From Thauera sp. (GTDB lineage Bacteria > Pseudomonadota > Gammaproteobacteria > Burkholderiales > Rhodocyclaceae), in NCBI GenBank assembly GCA_003446655.1, contig DMCZ01000048.1:1-5856 (forward strand): DNA of 5,856 bases, in the 5' to 3' direction. The position numbers were made by a program, and so were the translations under genes. How positions within the stretch are numbered: the first letter of the stretch is position 1; every line of letters begins with the position of its first letter. The notes below the pieces were generated by a model, which had not been told where the DNA came from, made no database searches, and saw only the letters and a program-made list of their open reading frames with translations. Positions 1 through 5,228 of the stretch are shown here, in pieces.

Positions 1-19
1 AGATGTGTATAAGAGACAG
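1..19 (+). other. Tn5/Nextera mosaic-end adapter remnant (artefact)
   Basis: The first 19 bases read AGATGTGTATAAGAGACAG, which is exactly the Tn5 transposase mosaic end used in Nextera tagmentation libraries. It ends abruptly where the antisense carbonic anhydrase coding sequence begins at base 20. A full match at the very edge of the sequence is best explained by untrimmed adapter at a contig end, not by a resident transposon. No transposase gene or second mosaic end is visible. Bases 1-19 should not be treated as genomic sequence. Confidence 0.95.
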
Positions 20-228
20 ACGTTGGCGATGTTGCGATGGACGAAGACCTCGCCCGGCGCCAGGCCGACGACCTGGTTCGCAGGCACCCGGCTGTCCGAG
101 CAGCCGATCCACAGGTATTGGGGCGACTGCTGGTTGACCAGGCGGGTGAAGAACTCGGGGTCTTCCGCATGCATGCGTTCGGACCAGTTCCTGTTGTTGT
201 TGAAAAGGTGTTCGAGGGCGTGCGACAT
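20..228 (-). CDS. can: Beta-class carbonic anhydrase, N-terminal part (truncated by window edge)
   Basis: Beta-carbonic anhydrases are cytoplasmic zinc enzymes that interconvert CO2 and bicarbonate, supplying bicarbonate to carboxylating enzymes. Read on the minus strand from the ATG at 228-226, 69 complete codons are present, ending ...HRNIAN followed by a partial Val codon. The family signature is clear: LWIGCSDSRVPANQVV at about residues 39-54, giving zinc ligand Cys43 and the catalytic Asp45/Arg47 dyad, then GEVFVHRNIAN at 59-69. The second zinc-binding motif (HxxC, near residue 100 in E. coli Can) lies past the left edge. E. coli Can is 220 residues, so about one third is visible. The N-terminus, HALEHLFNNNRNWSERM, aligns by eye with the E. 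coli start, supporting this ATG. The ribosome-binding site is weak (GAGA close to the start). The gene is transcribed divergently from the TerB-DUF697 gene. Confidence 0.93.
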
Positions 229-273
229 GGTCTCGGTCTGGCTGGAGAAGGCCGGCGAGGCCGGCGGTGCGCA

Positions 274-303
274 ATTATGGTGAGGATGCCGCTCGTGTGC
301 CAG
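274..303 (-). promoter_or_regulatory. Possible sigma-70 promoter for the carbonic anhydrase gene
   Basis: On the minus strand, a -10-like CATAAT (complement of 274-279, five of six consensus matches) is preceded at 18 bp by a -35-like CTGGCA (complement of 298-303, four of six). Transcription would start near base 267, leaving a leader of about 39 bases before the ATG at 228. CATAAT lies in one of the few AT-rich spots in this gap, which supports the call modestly. It is judged by eye only. Confidence 0.35.
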
Positions 304-368
304 CCCGGGGTCGCGCACGCGCGTCCGATGGATCCAGGCGGCGCACTGAACCTTTCACGCGCGTCGCG

Positions 369-401
369 TTCAGTCCCGGTTCAGCACAGTGGGTACAGCA
401 T
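369..401 (+). promoter_or_regulatory. Direct-repeat regulator box upstream of the TerB-DUF697 gene
   Basis: TTCAG occurs at 369-373 and again at 380-384, a direct repeat with an 11-bp period (TTCAG-N6-TTCAG). OmpR/PhoB-family response regulators typically bind two such half-sites one helical turn apart. Eleven bases after the second half-site is a weak -10-like hexamer, CAGCAT (396-401); TACAGC (394-399) is an alternative. No good -35 is seen, as expected if an activator replaces it. A matching element with the same spacing lies upstream of the Met/Gly-rich gene at 1513. Inference: the box is bound by the response regulator encoded at 2352-3014. The start site would be near 408, about 60 bases before the ATG. 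Confidence 0.5.
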
Positions 402-469
402 TACGGTCGAGCCGACCGTTCGTGGTCGCCCATCGCACAGGGTTCACACATCCCGCAGGAGAGACTCAA

Positions 470-1480
470 ATGAACACCCAGCAAGCCCGCTCCCTCATCG
501 CGATCGCACTGATGGCCGCCTTCGCCGACGGTCGCCAGGACGCCGGCGAGCGCGAGCATGTACGCAAGGTGGCCGAATCGCTCGGCCGTGACATCGAGAT
601 CGACTTCATCCCGCTCTACCAGGACGTGCTCCTCGGCCGCCTGAGCCTGGAGGCTGCGGTGGCCGAGCTGGGCGAGCCCGGCCTGCGTCAGCTCGCCTTC
701 GAGCTCGCGGTCGGCGTGTGCGAGGCCGATGGCCATCATGGCGCCGAGGAGGCTGCGTTTCTTGCGCGGCTGTCCGCGCTGCTCGGGCTGGAAGCCGGGG
801 CGGCGGAGCACTTCATCCATGAAGCCGAGGCGGTGGCCGAGGCGCCGGCTGCCGGCACCTTGCCGGCGCTGCCGGGTGTCGCATTGCCCGGCGTCGACCT
901 TGCTGCGCCTGCCGGGGCGTCCAAGCCGGGCGGGGCGGCGGCCTCGTCCAGCCCGCTCGCGCCCGATCAGGCCGAGCTCGACCGCATGATCCTCAACGCC
1001 GCCATCCTCAATGGGGCGCTCGAGCTGCTGCCGCAGTCGATGGCGTCGATGGCGATCATCCCGCTACAGGTCCGGCTGGTGTACCGCATCGGCAAGGCCC
1101 ATGGTTTTGAGCTCGACCGCGGCCACATCAAGGACTTCCTCGCCACCACCGGCGTGGGCATGACCGGGCAGTACGTCGAGCAGTTCGGCCGCAAGCTGAT
1201 CGGTGGCCTGCTCGGCAAGGTGCTCGGCGGCGCGGGGCGGGCGATCGGCAGCCAGGCCACGGGGTCGGCCTTTTCCTTTGCGACCACATGGGCGATCGGC
1301 AAGGTCGCCCTGCAGTATTACGGCGGGGGCCGGAGCCTGGATACGGCCGCGCTCAAGCAGTCCTTCGGCGGCCTGTTCGATCAGGCGAAAACGCTTCAGG
1401 CGCGTTACGCCCCGCAGATCGCCGAGCAGGCCCGCACGCTCGATCTCGGCCGCCTGACGGCAGAGCTGCGTGGGCGCTAG
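470..1480 (+). CDS. TerB-like / DUF697 two-domain membrane-associated protein
   Basis: This 336-residue protein starts at the ATG at 470, which has a strong AGGAGA ribosome-binding site at 457-462, seven bases upstream. An upstream in-frame ATG at 389 lacks this and would add 27 unlikely residues. Residues 1-118 resemble the all-helical TerB-like domain: two repeats of an acidic motif, AFADGRQDAGERE (18-29) and CEADGHHGAEEAAFL (84-98), with Asp20, Glu27, Asp87 and Glu93/94 as possible metal ligands. An Ala/Pro/Gly-rich linker covers about 121-165. Residues 172-285 look like DUF697 (YcjF-related), with IIPLQVRLVYRIGKAHG at 196-212 and Gly-rich hydrophobic segments at about 242-260 and 263-283 that may enter the membrane. 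No signal peptide is seen. The TerB family is linked to tellurite and envelope stress, but the function of this fusion is unknown. The gene sits alone behind a response-regulator-like box that it shares with the sensor operon downstream. Confidence 0.85.
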   Translation: MNTQQARSLIAIALMAAFADGRQDAGEREHVRKVAESLGRDIEIDFIPLYQDVLLGRLSLEAAVAELGEPGLRQLAFELAVGVCEADGHHGAEEAAFLARLSALLGLEAGAAEHFIHEAEAVAEAPAAGTLPALPGVALPGVDLAAPAGASKPGGAAASSSPLAPDQAELDRMILNAAILNGALELLPQSMASMAIIPLQVRLVYRIGKAHGFELDRGHIKDFLATTGVGMTGQYVEQFGRKLIGGLLGKVLGGAGRAIGSQATGSAFSFATTWAIGKVALQYYGGGRSLDTAALKQSFGGLFDQAKTLQARYAPQIAEQARTLDLGRLTAELRGR

Positions 1481-1512
1481 GGTGCTGCCGCGCACGGGAC
1501 GGAGCTCGCCTG

Positions 1513-1545
1513 TTCATGTTCGATTCAGGCACATCGGCCTATAGT
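1513..1545 (+). promoter_or_regulatory. Direct-repeat regulator box and promoter of the PepSY/two-component operon
   Basis: TTCAT at 1513-1517 and TTCAG at 1524-1528 form a direct repeat with an 11-bp period. Exactly 11 bases after the second half-site is a good -10 hexamer, TATAGT (1540-1545, four of six). The -35 region is poor and is occupied by the repeat, the typical layout of a promoter activated by an OmpR/PhoB-type regulator. Transcription would start near 1552, about 69 bases before the ATG at 1621. The arrangement matches the box at 369-384. Since the operon it precedes encodes such a regulator, autoregulation is the likely role, by inference. Confidence 0.6.
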
Positions 1546-1620
1546 GATGGCGGGTGTCCTGAGGGGGCCGACAGGCTCGCTCGGGGCGTGTCCTGCAATC
1601 CATTAATCGAGGAGTCGATC

Positions 1621-1971
1621 ATGCTAAGGAAGACCACGGGGTTGTCCGCGCTGCTTGCGGCCCTGCTGTTCGCAAGCGGAGGGGCGATGGCGGCGGATGC
1701 GGCGCAGGAGCCGATCTTCGGCAGCCAGCTGATGACCGAGCAGGAGCGCACCGTCTATCGTGCCCGCATGTGGGCGGCGGAGGGCGATGAGGCGCGTGCG
1801 GCGATCCGCGCCGAACATCACGAGCAGATGCGCGCGCGCGCACAGGAGCGCGGGCTGACCCTGCCCGAGGTGCCGCCCGCCCGTGGCGCCGGCATGGGGC
1901 AGGGGCGCGGCATGGGTCCGGGGCAAGGCATGGGGCCTGGTCGTGGCATGGGGCAGGGGCGCCCCCAGTAA
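1621..1971 (+). CDS. Small secreted protein with Met/Gly-rich hexapeptide tail, unknown function
   Basis: This 116-residue protein has a GAGGAG ribosome-binding site at 1609-1614, six bases before the ATG. Residues 1-24 form a classical signal peptide: Arg3/Lys4, a hydrophobic core rich in Leu and Ala, and an AMA cleavage site before Ala25, so the mature protein of about 92 residues should be periplasmic. Residues 31-82 are charged and probably helical (FGSQLMTEQERTVYRARM, then EHHEQMRARAQERG). A short PPARGAG hinge follows, then four tandem GMG(Q/P)G(R/Q) hexapeptides at 91-114. I recall similar small proteins, with LMT-EERxxYRxxM and HHEQM segments, annotated as hypothetical in other betaproteobacteria; this is memory, not a search. 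His and Met residues could bind metal, but that is inference. It is the first gene of the run, 15 bases upstream of the PepSY gene, which suggests an accessory or output of the sensor system. Confidence 0.85.
   Translation: MLRKTTGLSALLAALLFASGGAMAADAAQEPIFGSQLMTEQERTVYRARMWAAEGDEARAAIRAEHHEQMRARAQERGLTLPEVPPARGAGMGQGRGMGPGQGMGPGRGMGQGRPQ
1891..1962 (+). repeat. Four tandem 18-bp units encoding Gly-Met-Gly hexapeptides
   Basis: Four in-frame 18-bp units begin at 1891, 1909, 1927 and 1945, each starting GGCATGGG. Units 1 and 4 are identical (GGCATGGGGCAGGGGCGC); units 2 and 3 diverge at several positions. They encode GMGQGR, GMGPGQ, GMGPGR and GMGQGR at the C-terminus of the small secreted protein. 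Because the unit is a multiple of three, changes in copy number would alter tail length without breaking the reading frame. Confidence 0.9.
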
Positions 1972-1986
1972 GCGCAGGGTAGCCTC

Positions 1987-2352
1987 ATGAACTTCAGTCC
2001 CGTCCGCAGAAGGCTCACCGTTGCAGGCGTCGTCGGACTTGCGCTGGCGCTGCTGCCCCCGAGCAGGGCGGATGCCGATGACGCGTCCGATCACGAGCGC
2101 GCCCGCCGTGCGCTCGAGGCTGGCGAGGTGATGCCGCTGCGCACGGTGCTGGAGCAGGTCGAGCGTGACTACCCTGGCGAGATCCTCGAGGTCGAACTCG
2201 ATCGCGAGGACGGGGTCTGGGTGTATGAGCTCAAGCTCATCCGCAAGGGTGGCGACGTACTCAAGCTCGAGGTCGACGCCCGCGACGGCAGCGTCCGGGG
2301 CATCCGCGGGCGCGACGTGCGCGCGGCCGGGCAGGACGCGGGGCGACGCTGA
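1987..2352 (+). CDS. Secreted PepSY-domain protein
   Basis: The protein is 121 residues. An Arg-rich start (RRR at 7-9), a hydrophobic core (LTVAGVVGLALALL, about 10-23) and an ADA site at 28-30 indicate a signal peptide and periplasmic location. Residues 36-106 form one PepSY domain: a helical part (ARRALEAGEVMPLRTVLEQVE) then YPGEILEVELDREDG, VWVYELKLI and LKLEVDARDGSVRGI, the family's beta-rich Tyr-Glu and Asp-Gly pattern. PepSY domains occur as inhibitory or sensory modules; small secreted ones are often encoded beside two-component systems. An AGGG at 1976-1979 lies seven bases before the ATG. The TGA stop shares its last base with the ATG of the response regulator (TGATG), implying translational coupling. 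Probable role, by inference: a periplasmic modulator of the cognate sensor kinase or a regulon product that feeds back on it. Confidence 0.88.
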   Translation: MNFSPVRRRLTVAGVVGLALALLPPSRADADDASDHERARRALEAGEVMPLRTVLEQVERDYPGEILEVELDREDGVWVYELKLIRKGGDVLKLEVDARDGSVRGIRGRDVRAAGQDAGRR

Positions 2353-3014
2353 TGCGGATTCTGGTCGTCGAAGACGAGCCCACGCTGGCGGCGCAACTCG
2401 CCGCCACGCTGCAGGCGGCCGGCTACGCCGTGGATACCGCAGCCAATGGCCGTGATGCCGGCTACCTGGGCGAGGTCGAGACCTTCGATGCGGTCGTGCT
2501 CGACCTCGGCCTGCCCATGGTCGATGGCCTCACCGTACTCAAGCGCTGGCGCGCGCTCGGGCGCACGATGCCGGTGCTGATCCTCACCGCGCGCGGCGAC
2601 TGGCACGAGAAGGTCGCCGGCATCGACGCCGGCGCCGACGACTACCTCACCAAGCCTTTCCACATGGAAGAGCTGCTGGCCCGCATCCGCGCGCTGATCC
2701 GGCGCGCGGCCGGGCAGGCGAGTGCCGAGATCGCCTGCGGGCCACTCGTGCTCGACACGCGCAGTGGCCGCGTCAGCGCTGACGGCCAGGTGCTCAGTCT
2801 GACCAGCCACGAGTTCCGCGTGCTCGCTTACCTGCTGCACCACGCCGGCGAGGTCGTGTCGCGCACCGAACTCACCGAGCACATTTACGCCCAGGACTAC
2901 GACCGCGACTCCAACACCATCGAGGTCTTCGTCGCCCGCCTGCGCAAGAAACTGCCGCCCGGACTGATCGAAACCGTGCGTGGGCTGGGTTACCGGCTCA
3001 CGTGTCCGCAGTGA
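2352..3014 (+). CDS. OmpR/PhoB-family response regulator (QseB/PmrA/PhoP-like)
   Basis: The protein is 220 residues, normal for the family. The receiver domain covers about 1-118: acidic pair Glu7/Asp8, phosphoacceptor Asp51 in VVLDLGLPMVDGL, Thr79, switch residue Tyr98 and Lys101 in DDYLTKPF. The C-terminal winged-helix DNA-binding domain covers about 126-218: a SLTSHEFRVLAYLLHHAGEVVSR element at 149-171, recognition-helix region DRDSNTIEVFVARLRKKL at 184-201 and the ending TVRGLGYRL. All key residues are intact. It is a cytoplasmic DNA-binding regulator phosphorylated by the kinase encoded next. Its start overlaps the PepSY stop by one base and its end overlaps the kinase start. Assignment to the QseB/PmrA/PhoP branch rests on overall similarity and the partner kinase type; the exact orthologue is not resolved. 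Likely targets are the direct repeats at 369 and 1513 (inference). Confidence 0.95.
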   Translation: MRILVVEDEPTLAAQLAATLQAAGYAVDTAANGRDAGYLGEVETFDAVVLDLGLPMVDGLTVLKRWRALGRTMPVLILTARGDWHEKVAGIDAGADDYLTKPFHMEELLARIRALIRRAAGQASAEIACGPLVLDTRSGRVSADGQVLSLTSHEFRVLAYLLHHAGEVVSRTELTEHIYAQDYDRDSNTIEVFVARLRKKLPPGLIETVRGLGYRLTCPQ

Positions 3015-4489
3015 TTCACGGTCTGTCTGGCGGGCCGGGATCGCTGCGCCTGCGCCTGCTCGCGGGCACGCTGGTGTGGGTGCTGCTGACCGTGCTCGTT
3101 GCCGGCTGGGCGCTCGGGCGCATGTTCGCCGAGCACGTCGAGCGCCAGTTTCAGGGCGAACTCACCACCCATCTGAATCAGCTTGCCGCGCATCTCGCCA
3201 TCGATGCCGAGGGCCAGCCCGTCGTGGCGGCCGCGCTCAGCGACCCGCGCTTCACCCGGCCCTATTCAGGCCTGTACTGGCAGATCGATGTGCTCGCGGA
3301 TGCGGATGCAGCGGACCAGGGCGCGTCCGGGGCGGACGCGCAGGCTGGAGGCGGAGCCTTGCGGCGCGGCGCATTGCGCGCTCGGTCGCTGTGGGATGTC
3401 GTGCTGGTGGTGCCTGGTGACCTGCCGGCAGACGGGCAGGTGCACGCGCACGATACCGAGGGCCCGGATGGCGCGCCGCTGCGCATGATCGAACAGGTGT
3501 TGCGCCCCGCCGAGCGCCCCGAACTGACGCTACGCCTGATCGTGGCCGCGAACGCCGCGCTGGTTGCCGAGCCGGTGGCGCGCTTCAACCGCATCCTCGC
3601 GATCGCGCTGGCCTTGCTCGCCGCCGGGCTGGTGGCGGCGGCGCTGATCCAGGTTCGCGTCGGCCTGCGCCCGCTGGCGCGACTGCGCGAGGGGCTGGCG
3701 GCGGTTCGCGACGGTCGCAGCCACGGCATCGACGGCCGCTTCCCGGCCGAGATCCAGCCGCTGGTGGCGGAGTTCAACGCCGTGCTCGCGCGCAACGCGG
3801 AGGTGGTGACGCGGGCGCGCACGCACGCCGGCAATCTCGCCCATGCCGTGAAGACGCCGCTCGCGGTGCTCGCCAATGCCGCCGAGGCTGCGGAGGCCGC
3901 CCACGATGCGCGCGACCGCGGGCTCGCCCACCTGGTGCGCGAGCAGGTCGCGCTCGCCCGCACCCAGGTCGATTACCACCTCGCGCGTTCGCGCGCGGCC
4001 GCCGCGGTCGGCGTGCCGGGCCTGCGTACGCCGCTGCGGCCGGTGCTCGAAGGTCTGCTGCGGCTGATGGACAAGGTGCATGCCGGGCGTGGGTTGAAGA
4101 TCACCATCCTCGCCTGCGCGGAGGACCTCGCCTTTCGCGGCGAGGCGCAGGACCTGCAGGAAATGCTCGGCAACCTCATCGACAACGCCTGCAAGTGGGC
4201 CGCCGGCCGGGTGGAGGTGCACGCCGAGGCGTGCGCGCACGCGGCGCCGGGCGCGCCCGATGCGGGACAGCTGCGCATCTGCATCGACGACGACGGCCCG
4301 GGCCTGCCCGCCGATGCGCGCGAGGCGGTGTTCGCGCGCGGCGTGCGCGCCGACGAGCGCACCCCGGGTGCGGGGCTCGGGCTGTCGATCGTGCGCGAGC
4401 TCGCGCAGCTCTATGGCGGCGAGGTGCGGCTGGAGGTCTCGCCCTGGGGCGGCCTGCGCGCGGTGCTGGAGTTACCGCGGACGCGCTGA
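3002..4489 (+). CDS. PhoQ-like sensor histidine kinase
   Basis: This 495-residue inner-membrane kinase pairs with the upstream regulator. Order: transmembrane helix 1 at about 19-39; periplasmic sensor region at about 40-195, which includes an Ala/Gly/Asp-rich stretch (98-125); transmembrane helix 2 at about 198-217; HAMP linker at about 218-268; H-box GNLAHAVKTPLAVL with phosphoacceptor His281; N-box NLIDNACKWA with Asn395; G1 DDGPG at 430-434; G2 GAGLGL at 456-461. The H-box Lys-Thr-Pro-Leu followed by AVL resembles PhoQ-type kinases. All catalytic motifs are present. The GTG at 3002 gives a 13-base overlap with the regulator gene; an in-frame GTG at 3011 would give the classic four-base GTGA overlap and a protein three residues shorter. 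Neither has a strong ribosome-binding site, so coupled translation is likely. The signal is unknown. Confidence 0.93.
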   Translation: MSAVIHGLSGGPGSLRLRLLAGTLVWVLLTVLVAGWALGRMFAEHVERQFQGELTTHLNQLAAHLAIDAEGQPVVAAALSDPRFTRPYSGLYWQIDVLADADAADQGASGADAQAGGGALRRGALRARSLWDVVLVVPGDLPADGQVHAHDTEGPDGAPLRMIEQVLRPAERPELTLRLIVAANAALVAEPVARFNRILAIALALLAAGLVAAALIQVRVGLRPLARLREGLAAVRDGRSHGIDGRFPAEIQPLVAEFNAVLARNAEVVTRARTHAGNLAHAVKTPLAVLANAAEAAEAAHDARDRGLAHLVREQVALARTQVDYHLARSRAAAAVGVPGLRTPLRPVLEGLLRLMDKVHAGRGLKITILACAEDLAFRGEAQDLQEMLGNLIDNACKWAAGRVEVHAEACAHAAPGAPDAGQLRICIDDDGPGLPADAREAVFARGVRADERTPGAGLGLSIVRELAQLYGGEVRLEVSPWGGLRAVLELPRTR

Positions 4490-4552
4490 GCGGGCGCGGC
4501 CAGGGGGAGCGGGCAAGGTTGGAGAGCGACTACGCTTGCCCCGACTGTCGGA

Positions 4553-4580
4553 TTGACGGCTTGCAAGGATGATCTAAAAG
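4553..4580 (+). promoter_or_regulatory. Probable promoter of the TetR-adaptor operon
   Basis: A -35-like TTGACG (4553-4558, five of six) is separated by 16 bp from a -10-like TAAAAG (4575-4580, four of six). The -10 lies inside the left arm of the palindrome at 4569-4610, so a bound dimer would block polymerase. Transcription would start near 4587, close to the dyad centre, leaving a leader of about 38 bases before the ATG at 4626. This is a by-eye prediction. Confidence 0.5.
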
Positions 4581-4610
4581 TGAGTAAATAATTACTCACT
4601 TTTAGATCAT
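4569..4610. promoter_or_regulatory. 42-bp palindrome, probable TetR-family operator
   Basis: Two perfect 19-bp inverted arms, ATGATCTAAAAGTGAGTAA (4569-4587) and its complement at 4592-4610, flank a four-base centre (ATAA). The core TGAGTAA-N4-TTACTCA is the kind of dyad bound by TetR-family repressors. It ends 15 bases before the repressor's ATG and overlaps the predicted -10, the expected position for autorepression. It is strikingly AT-rich in a GC-rich region. The inner stem followed by TTTT also resembles a weak AT-rich intrinsic terminator, so it might help stop transcription from the kinase operon. Confidence 0.8.
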
Positions 4611-4625
4611 TGCCGAGCCCCGCCG

Positions 4626-5228
4626 ATGGCTGCCCGCCACCTCCCCGCCGAAGAACGACGCAGCGTCACCGTCGAGACGGTGCTGGCGCTCGCCGCCGAG
4701 CAGAACCCGAGCGAGATCACCACCGCCGCCATCGCCGGGCGCATGCATCTCACCCAGGGCGCGCTGTTCCGCCATTTCCCCACCAAGGAAGCGCTGTGGA
4801 CCGCGGTGATGGAGTGGGTGGTCGAGCGCCTGATGCAGCGCATCGAACGCGCCATCGCAGGGGCGCCCGGCCCGCTCGCGGCGCTGCGCAGCATGTTCCT
4901 CGCCCACGCCGGCTTCGTCGTCGAGCACCCCGGCGTGCCGCGCATGATGTTCGGCGAGCTCCAGCGCGCCGAGGCGAGCGCCCCCAAGCGCATGGCGCAG
5001 ACCCTGATCCGGCGCTACGGCGAGCGCGTGCGCGCGCTGCTCGAAGCCGGCCAGGCGGCGGGCGAGGTCGCCGCCGACATCGACCTCGACGCGGCGACGA
5101 CGCTGTTCATCGGCACCATCCAGGGCCTGGTGATGCAGTCGCTACTCGCCGGCGAACCCGAACGCATCAGCCGCGAGGCGCCCGCGGTGCTGGCGCTCTA
5201 CCTGCGCGGCATCCGGAGGCACCCATGA
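4626..5228 (+). CDS. TetR/AcrR-family transcriptional repressor
   Basis: The protein is 200 residues, typical for the family. The N-terminal DNA-binding domain has the helix-turn-helix EITTAAIAGRMHLTQGALFRHFPTKEALW at about 30-58; the TxxxIAxxxxLxxGxLxxHFxxKExL pattern is diagnostic. The C-terminal helical ligand-binding region (about 65-195) has Met-rich hydrophobic segments (MFLAHAGFVVEHPGVPRMMFGEL, then FIGTIQGLVMQSLL). The ligand cannot be inferred. The ATG at 4626 is the first in this frame after the operator palindrome; its ribosome-binding site is weak (GCCGAG at 4612-4617). The stop overlaps the adaptor's start (ATGA at 5225-5228), so repressor and efflux adaptor are co-translated, and the repressor probably controls both from the operator upstream. 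Confidence 0.93.
   Translation: MAARHLPAEERRSVTVETVLALAAEQNPSEITTAAIAGRMHLTQGALFRHFPTKEALWTAVMEWVVERLMQRIERAIAGAPGPLAALRSMFLAHAGFVVEHPGVPRMMFGELQRAEASAPKRMAQTLIRRYGERVRALLEAGQAAGEVAADIDLDAATTLFIGTIQGLVMQSLLAGEPERISREAPAVLALYLRGIRRHP

Noticed and set aside
1..228. Transposon insertion disrupting the carbonic anhydrase gene
   Set aside because: The mosaic end sits at the very first base with nothing beyond it and no transposase, which fits a library adapter better than an insertion event.
37..591. Plus-strand open frame of 184 codons across the left intergenic region
   Set aside because: It runs antisense through the carbonic anhydrase start, across the regulatory gap and into the TerB-DUF697 gene in another frame, has no ribosome-binding site and encodes Arg/Pro-rich low-complexity sequence typical of high-GC shadow frames.
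1993..1997. Further TTCAG occurrences (also at 1395, 3150 and 3265)
   Set aside because: Each is single, with no partner half-site at an 11-bp period, and lies inside a coding region, so none was called a regulator box.
2169..2882. Minus-strand open frame of 237 codons opposite the response regulator
   Set aside because: It lies antisense to well-supported PepSY and response-regulator genes, has no recognisable domain, and is explained by high-GC codon bias.
3530..4240. Minus-strand open frame of 236 codons opposite the histidine kinase (a second one lies at 3262-3963)
   Set aside because: Both are antisense to the intact kinase, which has all catalytic motifs in order. Their Arg/Ala/Ser- or His/Arg-rich composition marks them as shadows.
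4511..4542. GGGCAAG / CTTGCCC inverted repeat after the kinase gene as a terminator
   Set aside because: It is a seven-pair stem with a loop of about 17 bases and no following T-run, so it does not meet the pattern of an intrinsic terminator.
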